Part shown: positions 9,587 through 17,968 of the stretch, piece after piece
Layout: each line of letters begins with the position of its first letter
Position numbering within the stretch: position 1 is the first letter of the stretch
From: Sanguibacter keddieii DSM 10542
GTDB lineage: Bacteria > Actinomycetota > Actinomycetes > Actinomycetales > Cellulomonadaceae
DNA: 64,000 nucleotides
Direction of reading: 5' to 3'
Assembly (NCBI RefSeq): GCF_000024925.1
Contig: NC_013521.1
Coordinates: forward strand, 1,240,001 to 1,304,000
Translations under genes and position numbers: made by a program
The notes under the pieces: generated by a model
Database searches by the model: none
What the model was told of the DNA's origin: nothing
The model's input: the letters and a program-made list of their open reading frames with translations, nothing else

Positions 9587-10669
9587 ATGCCTCTCCACGG
9601 AACGTACGAGCCCAGCACGGACGACTTCTCGCGCGAGCAGGTCGAGCTCATCGAGCGGACGAACGGTGCCGAGGGCACCACGATGCGCGGCATGCCCGTG
9701 ATCGTGCTCGTCTCGCGTGGGGCGAGGTCCGGCAAGATCCGCAAGATCCCGCTCATGCGGGTGGAGCACGACGGGCTCTACGCCGTCGTCGCCTCCTTGG
9801 GCGGCGCGCCCAAGCACCCGACCTGGTACTACAACCTCGTGGCCGACCCGCACGTGGAGCTGCGCGACGGAGCCGTCGTGCGGGACTACCTCGCCCGAGA
9901 GCTCGAGGGCGAGGAGCGCGAGACCTGGTGGGCGCGCTCGGTCGAGGCCTACCCCGACTACGCGGACTACGCGACCAAGACCTCACGGCTGATCCCGGTG
10001 TTCGTGCTCGAGCCCTTCGACGGCCAAGCGTCCGGTGCGGACGACGCGCAGGCGGCGGTGCTGCCTGCTGAGGGCGCGACCGTCGACGCCGAGCGCGGTG
10101 ACGCCGCCACCTCCGGCACCGACCCGGCACTGCCCTACGAGCCGGTCGAGGAGGAGCTCGAGCGCATCGAGCGGTCGACCGAGCTCGACGACGAGATCGC
10201 GGAGTTCTGGGAGAGCTCGCGCGTCCAGGCCGGCCTCGGGCGGATCGCCGTGGTGGGCGGGCTGACGGTCGCGGAGGGCGTCGCGCCGGTGGCGTGGTCC
10301 TTCGGCGACAACCCGGAGCAGGCGGACCGTCTCCTCGAGCTGGTGCTCGCCGGGACCAAGACGGCGACGTCGTCGGCGCTCTCGGAGTACGACGACGAGG
10401 ACGCCCCGCTGCCCAAGGCCGGCGACCTGTCGATCGTCGTCGACGGCGCGGGGCACCCCAAGGCCCTCATCCGCACCACCGAGGTCGAGGTCGTCCCCTT
10501 CGGCGAGGTGAGCGAAGAGCTCGCGGCCGCCGAGGGCGAGGGTGACCGCACGCTCGCGTCGTGGCGGGCGGACCACGCAGAGTTCTTCCGCCGGGTGCTC
10601 GGCATCGAGACGGTGCCGGAGGACTTCATGGTCGTCACGGAGCGTTTCGAGCTGCTCTACCCGCGCTGA
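9587..10669 (+). CDS. Fusion of a deazaflavin-type nitroreductase (DUF385/Ddn-like) and an ASCH domain
   Basis: Residues about 1-145 match the F420/quinone-dependent nitroreductase family: [34 protein letters not shown] and [12 protein letters not shown] are characteristic. After a low-complexity Ala/Glu linker (about 145-205), residues about 210-360 form an ASCH domain with [26 protein letters not shown] and a C-terminal [18 protein letters not shown] domains are PUA-like and proposed to bind RNA or modified nucleosides. The fusion links a flavin-family reductase to a nucleic-acid-like binding fold; its role is unknown. ATG 9587 begins close to the conserved domain; an ATG at 9554 is less likely because it overlaps the preceding hairpin. 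Confidence 0.8.
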   Translation: MPLHGTYEPSTDDFSREQVELIERTNGAEGTTMRGMPVIVLVSRGARSGKIRKIPLMRVEHDGLYAVVASLGGAPKHPTWYYNLVADPHVELRDGAVVRDYLARELEGEERETWWARSVEAYPDYADYATKTSRLIPVFVLEPFDGQASGADDAQAAVLPAEGATVDAERGDAATSGTDPALPYEPVEEELERIERSTELDDEIAEFWESSRVQAGLGRIAVVGGLTVAEGVAPVAWSFGDNPEQADRLLELVLAGTKTATSSALSEYDDEDAPLPKAGDLSIVVDGAGHPKALIRTTEVEVVPFGEVSEELAAAEGEGDRTLASWRADHAEFFRRVLGIETVPEDFMVVTERFELLYPR

Positions 10670-10683
10670 CACGCTCACGCCGT

Positions 10684-10716
10684 GAGGGCCGGTCCCCGCC
10701 GAGGGGGCCGGCCCTC
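10684..10716. terminator. Terminator between converging genes
   Basis: A 14-bp stem (10684-10697 with 10703-10716, one G-U pair) lies between the fusion gene and the tetR-like gene and could work in both directions. Confidence 0.7.
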
Positions 10717-10737
10717 CGTCGCACCTGGGGTCGTGCG

Positions 10738-11466
10738 TCAGGCGGTGGTGCGCTCGAGCGGGACGTAGGGGATGCCGAGGGACGTCGCGGCGTCCTCGAG
10801 CTCGCTCTCGAAGTACGGCGTGACGTCGTCGAACATGAAGGCGAGCTGCCCGACGACCTCCATGCCGATGACGCCGTAGAGCCGCACCCAGGTCCGCGCG
10901 AAGACGAAGAGCGCGGCGGGAGGGGGAGCGTCGGCGCTCGAGAGCGGCGACCCGAGGCAGTCTGCTGCGAACCGGCCGATCGCGCTGCAGGTGGCGGCCG
11001 AGGTGTCGGTGAGCTCCGGTGCCTCGAAGGGCTGTGCGGACCAGAGGCGCAGGTAGAGGTCGAAGAAGACCGCTGCGAAGCGTGAGGTGCTGTCCCCGTC
11101 GGCGTGGGTCCCCGTGTCGTGGCGGAACATGAGCGCGAACTCGTTGCGGTGCTCGACGGCCCAGGTGCGGAAGGTGCGGATGGCGGCGTGCATCGCCCGC
11201 CCGCCGTCGTCGCCCTCGGCCGCGATGGCGGCACCGATGGACTCGGTGATCTCCTCGAAGAAGTCCTCGCACATCGACGCGACGAGGTCGTCGAGGCTCG
11301 GGAAGTACCGGTAGAGCGCGGGGGCCGTCATACCCATGTCGCGGGCGATCGCGCGCAGGGTGACGTCCTGGACGCCGTCCTGGGCGAGCTGGCGGCGGGC
11401 GACGGACTTGATCTCGAGCTCGGTGGCCATCCGCTGCATCTCGCGGCGGGTCGTCTGTGCGGTCAC
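10738..11466 (-). CDS. TetR family transcriptional regulator
   Basis: The 242-residue protein has a TetR HTH near residues 15-60 (VTLRAIARDMGMTAPALYRYFPS) and a C-terminal ligand domain of the type found in actinobacterial TetR_C_13/WHG regulators. GTG 11466 is chosen because GGAGGAGG lies just upstream; a longer form from 11517 would start inside the promoter region. It is divergent from the MMPL transporter, and an imperfect palindrome overlaps that transporter's -10 element, so it probably represses the transporter and perhaps itself. The inducing ligand is unknown. Confidence 0.88.
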   Translation of the reverse strand: MTAQTTRREMQRMATELEIKSVARRQLAQDGVQDVTLRAIARDMGMTAPALYRYFPSLDDLVASMCEDFFEEITESIGAAIAAEGDDGGRAMHAAIRTFRTWAVEHRNEFALMFRHDTGTHADGDSTSRFAAVFFDLYLRLWSAQPFEAPELTDTSAATCSAIGRFAADCLGSPLSSADAPPPAALFVFARTWVRLYGVIGMEVVGQLAFMFDDVTPYFESELEDAATSLGIPYVPLERTTA

Positions 11467-11500
11467 GTCCTCGTCCTCCTCCGACGCGAGACCGCGCCAC

Positions 11501-11530
11501 TTGACAGAAGTAAACACCAGATGCTCTAGT
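11501..11530 (+). promoter_or_regulatory. Promoter of the MMPL transporter gene
   Basis: TTGACA (11501-11506) and TCTAGT (11525-11530) are separated by 18 bases. The expected transcription start is near 11537, about 60 bases before the GTG. Confidence 0.6.
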
Positions 11531-11556
11531 AAACGCCGTTAGCAAACAGCGTTCAC
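11529..11556. promoter_or_regulatory. Candidate TetR operator
   Basis: GTAAACGC (11529-11536) and GCGTTCAC (11549-11556) form an inverted repeat with one mismatch. It begins at the end of the MMPL -10 box and spans the likely transcription start. A further GTAAAC lies at about 11510, near the -35 box. Confidence 0.5.
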
Positions 11557-11597
11557 GGGAGTGATCGGCTGTCACATCTTACGTCAGGGAGTCCGTC

Positions 11598-13886
11598 GTG
11601 TTCTCAGCCCTCGGGTCGTTCGTCTACCGCCGCAGAGGCCTGGTCCTGCTGCTCGCGGGGCTCCTCACCGTGATCGCCGCAGTCCTCGGCCCGGCCGTCA
11701 CCGAGTCGGTCAAGAGCGGCGGGTTCGCGGACCCCGGGTCCCAGAGCGCCGCCGCCGACGCGCTGCTCGAGGAGACCTTCGGCCGGAGCGCCGCCGACGT
11801 CGTCGTGGTCTACGGCTCCGACGCCGTGACCACCGACGACCCGCTCTTCGAGCAGACCGTCACCTCAGCCCTCGCCGCGCTCCCGGCGGGCACCGCGGTC
11901 TCGACGCTCACACCCTGGACCGACGGCCTCCCCGTCGACGTCGCCGCCAGCCTGCTGGGGAGCGACGGGCGCAGCGCCCTCGCCGTCATCACCCTCTCCG
12001 GGGCCACCGAGGAGGACCGGCAGGCGCAGGTCGACGGTGTCGAAGAGCTGGTGGAGGCTCCCGCCGGATGGTCGACCGACGTCGGTGGGTCGGTCGTCGT
12101 CCTCGCCGAGATGCAGCACCTCTCCGAGTCCGACATCGTGCGTGCCGAGGTGCTCGCGATGCCCGTGCTGGTCCTGCTGCTCCTCGTGATCTTCGGCGGT
12201 CTCGTGGCCGCGCTGCTCCCGGTCACCATCGGCGTCGTCGCGATCCTCGGTGCCCTCGGCCTGCTGCGTGCCCTCACGACGGTCACGGACGTCTCGTCCT
12301 TCGCGGTCAACGTCACGACCATCCTCGGCCTCGGTCTCGCGATCGACTACTCGCTGTTCATGGTCAGCCGGTTCCGCGAAGAGCTCGCCCGGACCGGCGA
12401 CGTCGAGCGGGCAGTCCGCACGACGGTCTCGACGGCCGGCCGCACGGTCGTGTTCTCGGGTGTGACCGTCCTCATCGCCTTCGCCGGGCTGCTCTTCTTC
12501 CCGCAGATGTTCCTCCGCTCGATGGGCGTCGGCGGCATGGTCGTAGTCCTCCTCGACATGCTCCTCGCCGTCACCCTCCTGCCGGCGCTGCTCGCCGTCC
12601 TCGGGCGCCGCGTCGACGCCGGTCGCCTGCCGCGCGGGATCACGTCGAGGCTCGCGGCCCTGCGGGGCGCCGGTCGGCGTGGCGGAAACCGGCGCAGCGG
12701 GGCGAGCGGCTGGGCCCGCGTGGCGTCCGTCGTCCTGCGGTTCCCCGGTGCGGTGGTCGCCGCCTCGGTCGGGCTGCTCCTGCTGCTCGCCCTCCCGCTG
12801 CTGGGCCTGCAGGTCGCCGACGGCGACGCCCGCGAGCTCCCTGCCGCCTCGGGGCCGCGGCTCGCGACCGAGCGTGTCGCGGAGCTCTTCCCCGGGCAGT
12901 CGGGGACCGTCGTCGAGGTGGCCGTGCGTGGGGCGGAGGGCGCGGGTGCGCTCGGTGCCGACGTCGCCGGGGGATATCTCGCCGACGTCGCCGCGCTCGA
13001 CGGGGTGCTCGGCGCCGAGGTCGTCGCCCAGAGCGGCGACGTCACGCACGTCTCCGTGGTCACGGACCTCCTCACCGACTCACCCGAGGCCCGCACGTTG
13101 GTCGAGGAGGTCCGAGGGCTCGAGGCCCCGGCGGGGACCGAAGTGCTCGTCGGCGGTGCGGCTGCCACGAGTGCCGACTCCATCCGCGCGATCGTCACCA
13201 CGGCGCCGTGGACGGCGCTGTTCGTCGCGGGCGTGACGCTCGTGCTGCTGTTCCTCGCGCTCGGCTCCGTGGTCGCCCCGGTCAAGGCGGTGGTGCTCAA
13301 CGTGCTCTCGCTCGCGGCGACCTTCGGCGTGCTCACCTGGGCCTTCGTCGACGGGCACCTCGCCGGGCTCGCCGGCTTCACCGCAGCGGGCGCGGTGGCC
13401 CCGGGCAACCTCGTCCTCGTCGCGGTCGTGGCCTTCGGCCTCGCGATGGACTACGAGCTCTTCCTGCTGAGCCGCATCCGCGAGGCGCACCTCGCCGGGG
13501 CCGGGACCCGCGAGGCGATCACCACGGGTCTGGTGCGCTCGGGCAGCACCATCACGAGCGCCGCCCTGCTGCTCGTCGTCGTCCTCGCCGCGATGGCCAC
13601 GAGCGGGGTCACCTTCCTCAAGGTCGTCGGCCTCGGGCTGGCCTTCGCGGTCGCCCTCGACGCGACCGTCGTCCGCGCCCTCCTCGTGCCGGCGACCCTC
13701 GCGCTCCTCGGCCGCGCCACCTGGTGGCTGCCCGCCCCGCTGCAGCGGTTCCACGACCGCTTCGGCGTGAGCGAGGGGGAGGGCGACGGCGCTGTGGACG
13801 AGCGTGCCGCGACGTCAGACGGCAGGTCGGTACCCGGGACGGTCCACCTGGCGGCCCCGGACCTCAGGGTCGGCTCTGACCGCTAG
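11598..13886 (+). CDS. MMPL/RND family membrane transporter
   Basis: The 762-residue protein has the two-fold MMPL layout: one N-terminal helix, an extracytoplasmic loop of about 130 residues, five to six helices, then the same pattern repeated. The signature GLAIDYSLFMVSRFREEL and its counterpart GLAMDYELFLLSRIREAH in the second half carry the buried Asp-Tyr pair used for proton coupling. Such proteins export lipids, siderophores or drugs. GGGAG precedes the GTG. A divergent TetR gene and its operator suggest ligand-induced expression. The TAG stop forms the first three bases of the next gene's TAGGGT -10 element. Confidence 0.9.
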   Translation: MFSALGSFVYRRRGLVLLLAGLLTVIAAVLGPAVTESVKSGGFADPGSQSAAADALLEETFGRSAADVVVVYGSDAVTTDDPLFEQTVTSALAALPAGTAVSTLTPWTDGLPVDVAASLLGSDGRSALAVITLSGATEEDRQAQVDGVEELVEAPAGWSTDVGGSVVVLAEMQHLSESDIVRAEVLAMPVLVLLLLVIFGGLVAALLPVTIGVVAILGALGLLRALTTVTDVSSFAVNVTTILGLGLAIDYSLFMVSRFREELARTGDVERAVRTTVSTAGRTVVFSGVTVLIAFAGLLFFPQMFLRSMGVGGMVVVLLDMLLAVTLLPALLAVLGRRVDAGRLPRGITSRLAALRGAGRRGGNRRSGASGWARVASVVLRFPGAVVAASVGLLLLLALPLLGLQVADGDARELPAASGPRLATERVAELFPGQSGTVVEVAVRGAEGAGALGADVAGGYLADVAALDGVLGAEVVAQSGDVTHVSVVTDLLTDSPEARTLVEEVRGLEAPAGTEVLVGGAAATSADSIRAIVTTAPWTALFVAGVTLVLLFLALGSVVAPVKAVVLNVLSLAATFGVLTWAFVDGHLAGLAGFTAAGAVAPGNLVLVAVVAFGLAMDYELFLLSRIREAHLAGAGTREAITTGLVRSGSTITSAALLLVVVLAAMATSGVTFLKVVGLGLAFAVALDATVVRALLVPATLALLGRATWWLPAPLQRFHDRFGVSEGEGDGAVDERAATSDGRSVPGTVHLAAPDLRVGSDR

Positions 13887-13889
13887 GGT
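13884..13889 (+). promoter_or_regulatory. -10 element of leaderless pentapeptide-gene transcript
   Basis: TAGGGT lies 6 bases before ATG 13896. Its TAG is also the MMPL stop codon. Confidence 0.6.
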
Positions 13890-13895
13890 GCCGCC

Positions 13896-14699
13896 ATGGC
13901 ACACGAGACCACCCGGCCCTCGACCCCCGCGGCACTCCGGCGGAGGTGGGACGAGCAGCGGGTCGACCAGGTACGAGACCAGCTGGAGCAGCAGGCGAAG
14001 GTCGCGCGCGGCCCGCACCGTGTCGTGTCGCCCTGGGGGGCTGCGGATGACGTTCCCGTCGACCTCCGAGGTCTCCCGGGTGGGAAGGACGGCCTGGCCG
14101 TCCACTACGTGACGCTCGGCTCGCTCGACCTCTCGCACATGAAGGGGCGGCTGCACGTCTACCAGTCCGAGCTCGCGGGGTGCACGCTGGACGGTGCGGC
14201 CCTCTCGGTGGGCAGCATCCTCGGGCGTCGGCTGGAGCGGTGCACCTTCGTGGCGGCACGGATGCCGAAGGTCAGGCTCGCCGGTACGTTCGTCGACTGC
14301 GACTTCACCGGCGCGTCGCTCCGGGGTGCGACGCTCGGGGAGAACGCGACCTTCGAACGGTGCTCCTTCGACGAGGCAGACCTCTCCGACGCGCGCCTCG
14401 TCGGTGGGCGGTTCGTCGACTGCACCTTCGGCGCGACCGTGGTCTCGCCGCTCACGTCCTTCGAACGGTGCGAGCTCCGGGGGAGCGGGCTCCCCGTCGG
14501 GGAGCTCCGGGTCGAGGGGTGCACCGTCGACGGCGAGCGGGTCGCCGACCGCTGGGACGGGCGGGTGTCCGCCGAGGAGATCGAGGACCAGTTCCTGGCG
14601 GCGTACGTAGAGGCCGCGGCTGCCGGTCGGGCAGGCGCGGTCCCGCTGGAGCCGGAGTCGCCCCTGCCGACGGACCGGGGCGACTCCGGAGGCCGCTAG
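13896..14699 (+). CDS. Pentapeptide-repeat-like protein
   Basis: The 267-residue protein carries about 140 residues of tandem A(D/N)LXX-type units, for example CTLDGAALSVGS, CDFTGASLRGATL and CSFDEADLSDARL, which fold as a right-handed quadrilateral beta-helix. The repeats are degenerate, with Cys at several central positions. The N-terminal 60 residues are polar and charged and the C-terminus is acidic. Some relatives mimic DNA and protect gyrase from fluoroquinolones, but nothing here proves that role. The gene overlaps the converging heme-monooxygenase gene by 4 bases, with both stops inside one CTAG. Confidence 0.7.
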   Translation: MAHETTRPSTPAALRRRWDEQRVDQVRDQLEQQAKVARGPHRVVSPWGAADDVPVDLRGLPGGKDGLAVHYVTLGSLDLSHMKGRLHVYQSELAGCTLDGAALSVGSILGRRLERCTFVAARMPKVRLAGTFVDCDFTGASLRGATLGENATFERCSFDEADLSDARLVGGRFVDCTFGATVVSPLTSFERCELRGSGLPVGELRVEGCTVDGERVADRWDGRVSAEEIEDQFLAAYVEAAAAGRAGAVPLEPESPLPTDRGDSGGR

Positions 14700-15034
14700 C
14701 CCTGGCCGTCGACGCCCAGAACGACCTCGAACTCGAGGAGGCTCGCGCCGGAGGCCACTGACGCGGGGCGGGCGGCGGGTGCTCCGTCTGCACCGGCCGG
14801 GGGACCGGCGTGGGCGGCGCGGGCGGGGCCGTCGGCCCAGGCCTGGTAGGCCTCCTCCGTCTCCCACTTCGTGTAGACGAAGTAGCGGGTCTCGCCCTTG
14901 ACCGGGCGCAGCAGCTCGAAGCCGAGGAACCCGGGGGAGTTCTCGACGGCCCCCTTACGGGCGGCGAACCGCTTCTCGAGCTCGGGGCCGGAGCCCTCGG
15001 GTACGTCGATGGCGTTGATCTTCACGACTGTCAT
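14696..15034 (-). CDS. MhuD-like heme-degrading monooxygenase (ABM domain)
   Basis: The 112-residue protein is a single antibiotic-biosynthesis-monooxygenase ferredoxin-like domain with the PGFLGFELLRP and YFVYTKWETEEAYQAW motifs. Counting from the ATG, Asn7, Trp66 and His75 fall at exactly the positions of the heme-contacting residues in Mycobacterium MhuD, which degrades heme to mycobilins and releases iron. An Ala/Pro/Gly-rich segment (about 76-95) is inserted before the last strand. No heme uptake genes are nearby, so iron acquisition versus heme detoxification is open. Confidence 0.8.
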   Translation of the reverse strand: MTVVKINAIDVPEGSGPELEKRFAARKGAVENSPGFLGFELLRPVKGETRYFVYTKWETEEAYQAWADGPARAAHAGPPAGADGAPAARPASVASGASLLEFEVVLGVDGQG

Positions 15035-15137
15035 GCGGTTCAGCGTCTCACAGGCGGCGGTGTCTCACGCAGGCCCTCGTGCTCTGGTGCCCAGGTGTCC
15101 CGTCGCCGTCTGGGGCAGGTAGGCGCTGCCCGCCGGC

Positions 15138-15596
15138 TCAGCTGCCTGCGGAGCCCCACGGGGCTGGCACGGCCGTCCGTGTGGTCGTGACGCGGAGGTC
15201 CGGGTCGTCGGTCCGGAGGGCTATGGACCACTGCCCTCGGTCGATGCTGGAGAAGCCTGCGTCGCGTGACCGAGGATCTCTCGACACCGCCACGACCTGG
15301 TCCGGGGTGCTGCTGACGATCTCGATCGTGAGGTCCCGGTAGGTGCCGTGCCTCGCGACCCGGAAGCACTCCAGCTGCTCGTCCGGCGCGACCGTCCGGA
15401 AGAACCGGCGCGTGCCGTGCTTCGTGAACCCGGTCGGGGTGAACCCGGGGGTCTGGTGCCCGGTCCAGAGCGCCCACGTGCTCCCTCGGTGGCCCAGCGG
15501 GTAGTCGACGCCGTCGAGACGTGCGTAGAGGCCTGGCGCGAGCTCGGGGGCGGTGCCGGTCTCGGGGGACCGTCGCTGACGCCGACCCACGCTCAC
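15138..15596 (-). CDS. Uncharacterised protein, second gene of a TY-Chap-like pair
   Basis: This 152-residue protein of unknown function has no signal peptide or membrane segment. It contains a central YPLGHRGSTWALWTGHQTPGF section and a beta-rich C-terminus (TYRDLTIEIVSST, WSIALRTDDPDLRVTTTRT). The GTG start overlaps the TGA of the upstream gene in a GTGA tetranucleotide, indicating translational coupling, so the two products probably act together. I do not recognise the family with confidence. Confidence 0.6.
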   Translation of the reverse strand: MSVGRRQRRSPETGTAPELAPGLYARLDGVDYPLGHRGSTWALWTGHQTPGFTPTGFTKHGTRRFFRTVAPDEQLECFRVARHGTYRDLTIEIVSSTPDQVVAVSRDPRSRDAGFSSIDRGQWSIALRTDDPDLRVTTTRTAVPAPWGSAGS

Positions 15597-16582
15597 CAGC
15601 CTGCTCTCTGGTCGAGAGCGACACCCTGGGGGGTCTGGAACATCGCGCTCAGGCTCCGGGCGGCACAGGTGAACGAGACCCGCGCACCAGACGCCAGGTC
15701 CCAGGTCGCCGACGTGGAGTCCTCGCGCCGTCGCATCGTCGGTGCGCCCCATGCGACCTCACGGGCACGCACGAGGAGGGCGAAGGTGTCGCCGAGGAAG
15801 GCGGTGGACTCCGCTGTGACCGGCCGGACCACGTCCGAGGTCCGCAGGCTGAGGTGGCTCAGGTCCCCGCGAGACCCGATGGTCGAGACGTCGGGCACGG
15901 TCAGCCCAGAGACGGTGTTGATGAGGTACGGGGTGCCGTCCTCGACCTCGACCGTCCAGCCGAGCTGCTCGACGGCGGAGCGGTGCACCTCGTCGCGCGT
16001 CTGCGGCCACGGCTGAGCCGCCCAGAAGTCCATGAGGTCGCAGACCTCTGCGGGGCTCATGGCCTTCCACGAGGGCGCAGCGGGCACAGCGGAGGTCTCA
16101 GGAGCCTGCCGCTCGTCCGGACCGATGCCGAGGGTGGGGAGCCGGAGTGCACGGTCGCCCCGGTCCATGCGCTCGACACGGTCGGTGGACCAGGTCTCCC
16201 CGGGCGGGATCATCTCCGGCTCGCGCCACGCCCGGTACCCGAGGTCGTCCGGGCTCGTGAGGCCGTACGCGTACCGCAGGGCTCTGGCGCACTGCCGTGC
16301 CACCCCGTGATGCTCGGTGGTGAGTGCGGGGATGGGGAGCGTGGCCGTCCAGCTCGGCTGTGCGACGCCCGGTGGGGTCCACCCTGCGGCGTCCAGGACG
16401 GTCTCGTCCGCGTCCGCGACGACGTCGGTCCCCGGTGCCTCGGCGTCGACCCGTTCGGGGCCCCCGGCGAGCTGGACGTACCGGACCGGCTCAGCGGTGG
16501 AGAAGATGATGAGGAAGACCCGTTCGGTCACGTTCCGCAGGGTCGTGGCCAGGCGCTCCTCGAAGTCGTCCCAGTCGGACAT
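15593..16582 (-). CDS. TY-Chap-like / DUF6301-like protein
   Basis: In this 329-residue protein the first 45 residues (WDDFEERLATTLRNVTERVFLIIFS...YVQLAGG) resemble TY-Chap domains, chaperone-like folds found around polymorphic toxin and secretion-related loci. The C-terminal 150 residues, with an FWAAQPWPQ motif and a VSGLTVPDVSTI section, resemble DUF6301. Both assignments come from pattern memory only. ATG 16582 follows a GGGTG stretch; a GTG lies one codon upstream. The next gene overlaps its stop by 4 bases. No toxin or secretion gene is visible beside it. Confidence 0.6.
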   Translation of the reverse strand: MSDWDDFEERLATTLRNVTERVFLIIFSTAEPVRYVQLAGGPERVDAEAPGTDVVADADETVLDAAGWTPPGVAQPSWTATLPIPALTTEHHGVARQCARALRYAYGLTSPDDLGYRAWREPEMIPPGETWSTDRVERMDRGDRALRLPTLGIGPDERQAPETSAVPAAPSWKAMSPAEVCDLMDFWAAQPWPQTRDEVHRSAVEQLGWTVEVEDGTPYLINTVSGLTVPDVSTIGSRGDLSHLSLRTSDVVRPVTAESTAFLGDTFALLVRAREVAWGAPTMRRREDSTSATWDLASGARVSFTCAARSLSAMFQTPQGVALDQRAGW

Positions 16583-16753
16583 CACCCATCACCCAGCTCT
16601 CGTCGAGACGCAGCGCCCTGCGGGGCCCGCGCCGGAGGAGCCGCCGCGTGGGGTCGAGGATACAGATCGGCCCTCCGGGCATCTCGAGGGGGGGCGCTCA
16701 CCTGCGAGAGGTTCGCATCGCGAGACCTGAGTCCCGACACGTGGGACTGCGTC

Positions 16754-16759
16754 TAGACT
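16754..16759 (+). promoter_or_regulatory. -10 element of leaderless leuB transcript
   Basis: TAGACT ends 7 bases before ATG 16767. A small inverted repeat, GTCCC-N7-GGGAC (16731-16747), lies just upstream and could be an operator. Confidence 0.55.
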
Positions 16760-16766
16760 CTGGACC

Positions 16767-17810
16767 ATGACGAGGAACATCGAGCTGGCAGTGGTGGCAG
16801 GCGACGGCATCGGGATCGAGGTCGTGGAGCAGGGCCTCGCCGTGCTCGACGCGGCGCTCGCGGGGACGGGGACCACGGTCAGCCCGACCCCCTTCGACCT
16901 GGGCGCCCAGCGCTGGCACCGGACCGGTGAGACCCTCACCGACGAGGACCTCGCCTCGATCCGCACCCACGACGCGATCCTGCTCGGCGCCATCGGCGAC
17001 CCGTCGGTCCCGTCGGGCGTCCTCGAGCGTGGTCTCCTGCTCAAGCTGCGCTTCGCCCTCGACCACTACGTCAACCTGCGCCCCGGCAAGCTGTACCAGG
17101 GTGTGAAGTCCCCGCTCGCCGAGCCGGGCGAGATCGACTTCGTCGTGGTCCGTGAGGGCACCGAGGGCCCGTACGTCGGCAACGGCGGCGCGATCCGGGT
17201 CGGCACGCCCCACGAGGTCGCCAACGAGGTCTCGGTCAACACCGCCTTCGGCGTCGAGCGCGTCGTCCGCGACGCCTTCGCCCGTGCCCAGGCCCGCCCG
17301 CGCAAGCACCTGACGCTCGTGCACAAGCACAACGTCCTGGTGCACGCCGGCCACCTGTGGCGCCGCACGGTCGAGGCCGTGAACGCCGACTTCCCGGACG
17401 TCACGACGGACTACCTGCACGTCGACGCCGCCACCATCTTCCTCACGACGAACCCGTCGCGATTCGACGTCATCGTCACCGACAACCTGTTCGGCGACAT
17501 CCTGACGGACCAGGCCGCCGCGATCACCGGCGGCATCGGCCTCGCGGCCTCGGCGAACATCAACCCGGACCGCACCGCACCCTCCATGTTCGAGCCCGTC
17601 CACGGGTCTGCGCCCGACATCGCCGGGCAGGGCAAGGCCGACCCCACGGCCACCGTCCTCTCGGTCGCGATGCTCCTCGACCACCTCGGCCTGACCGACG
17701 AGTCCCGTCGCGTCGAGGCCGCCGTCGCCGCGGACCTCGCCGAGCGCGGCACCCGAGTACGGTCGACGGCCGAGGTGGGCGCCGAGCTCGCTGACCGCGT
17801 GCGCGGCTGA
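16767..17810 (+). CDS. leuB: 3-isopropylmalate dehydrogenase
   Basis: The 347-residue enzyme oxidatively decarboxylates 3-isopropylmalate with NAD+ in leucine synthesis; with CimA it can also process 3-methylmalate to 2-oxobutyrate. Family features are AGDGIG near residue 12, the substrate-binding arginines, [14 protein letters not shown], and [10 protein letters not shown] with the metal-binding aspartates. The [18 protein letters not shown] segment is the NAD-binding signature. It is monocistronic with a TAGACT -10 element 7 bases before ATG. ilvE follows 158 bases later behind a strong hairpin. Confidence 0.96.
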   Translation: MTRNIELAVVAGDGIGIEVVEQGLAVLDAALAGTGTTVSPTPFDLGAQRWHRTGETLTDEDLASIRTHDAILLGAIGDPSVPSGVLERGLLLKLRFALDHYVNLRPGKLYQGVKSPLAEPGEIDFVVVREGTEGPYVGNGGAIRVGTPHEVANEVSVNTAFGVERVVRDAFARAQARPRKHLTLVHKHNVLVHAGHLWRRTVEAVNADFPDVTTDYLHVDAATIFLTTNPSRFDVIVTDNLFGDILTDQAAAITGGIGLAASANINPDRTAPSMFEPVHGSAPDIAGQGKADPTATVLSVAMLLDHLGLTDESRRVEAAVAADLAERGTRVRSTAEVGAELADRVRG

Positions 17811-17894
17811 CTCTCGACACACCTCGGTCGTCTTCACCGGACTGCTCCACCGGGCGCGCGTCGCCGGACGCCGTCCTCGCAGACCCGGCGCGAC

Positions 17895-17934
17895 TTCCCA
17901 CGCCGTTGCCCCACCACGGGGCGCGGCGTGGGAA
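17895..17934 (+). terminator. Strong hairpin between leuB and ilvE
   Basis: An 11-bp stem (17895-17905 with 17924-17934) continues into a 5-bp stem (17908-17912 with 17918-17922). It could terminate leuB. Only 34 bases separate it from the ilvE ATG, too few for an obvious new promoter, so it may instead be a structure in the ilvE 5' leader. Confidence 0.55.
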
Positions 17935-17968
17935 ACTCGTCTGGTCGCCAGGTGAAAGGCCTACCACC

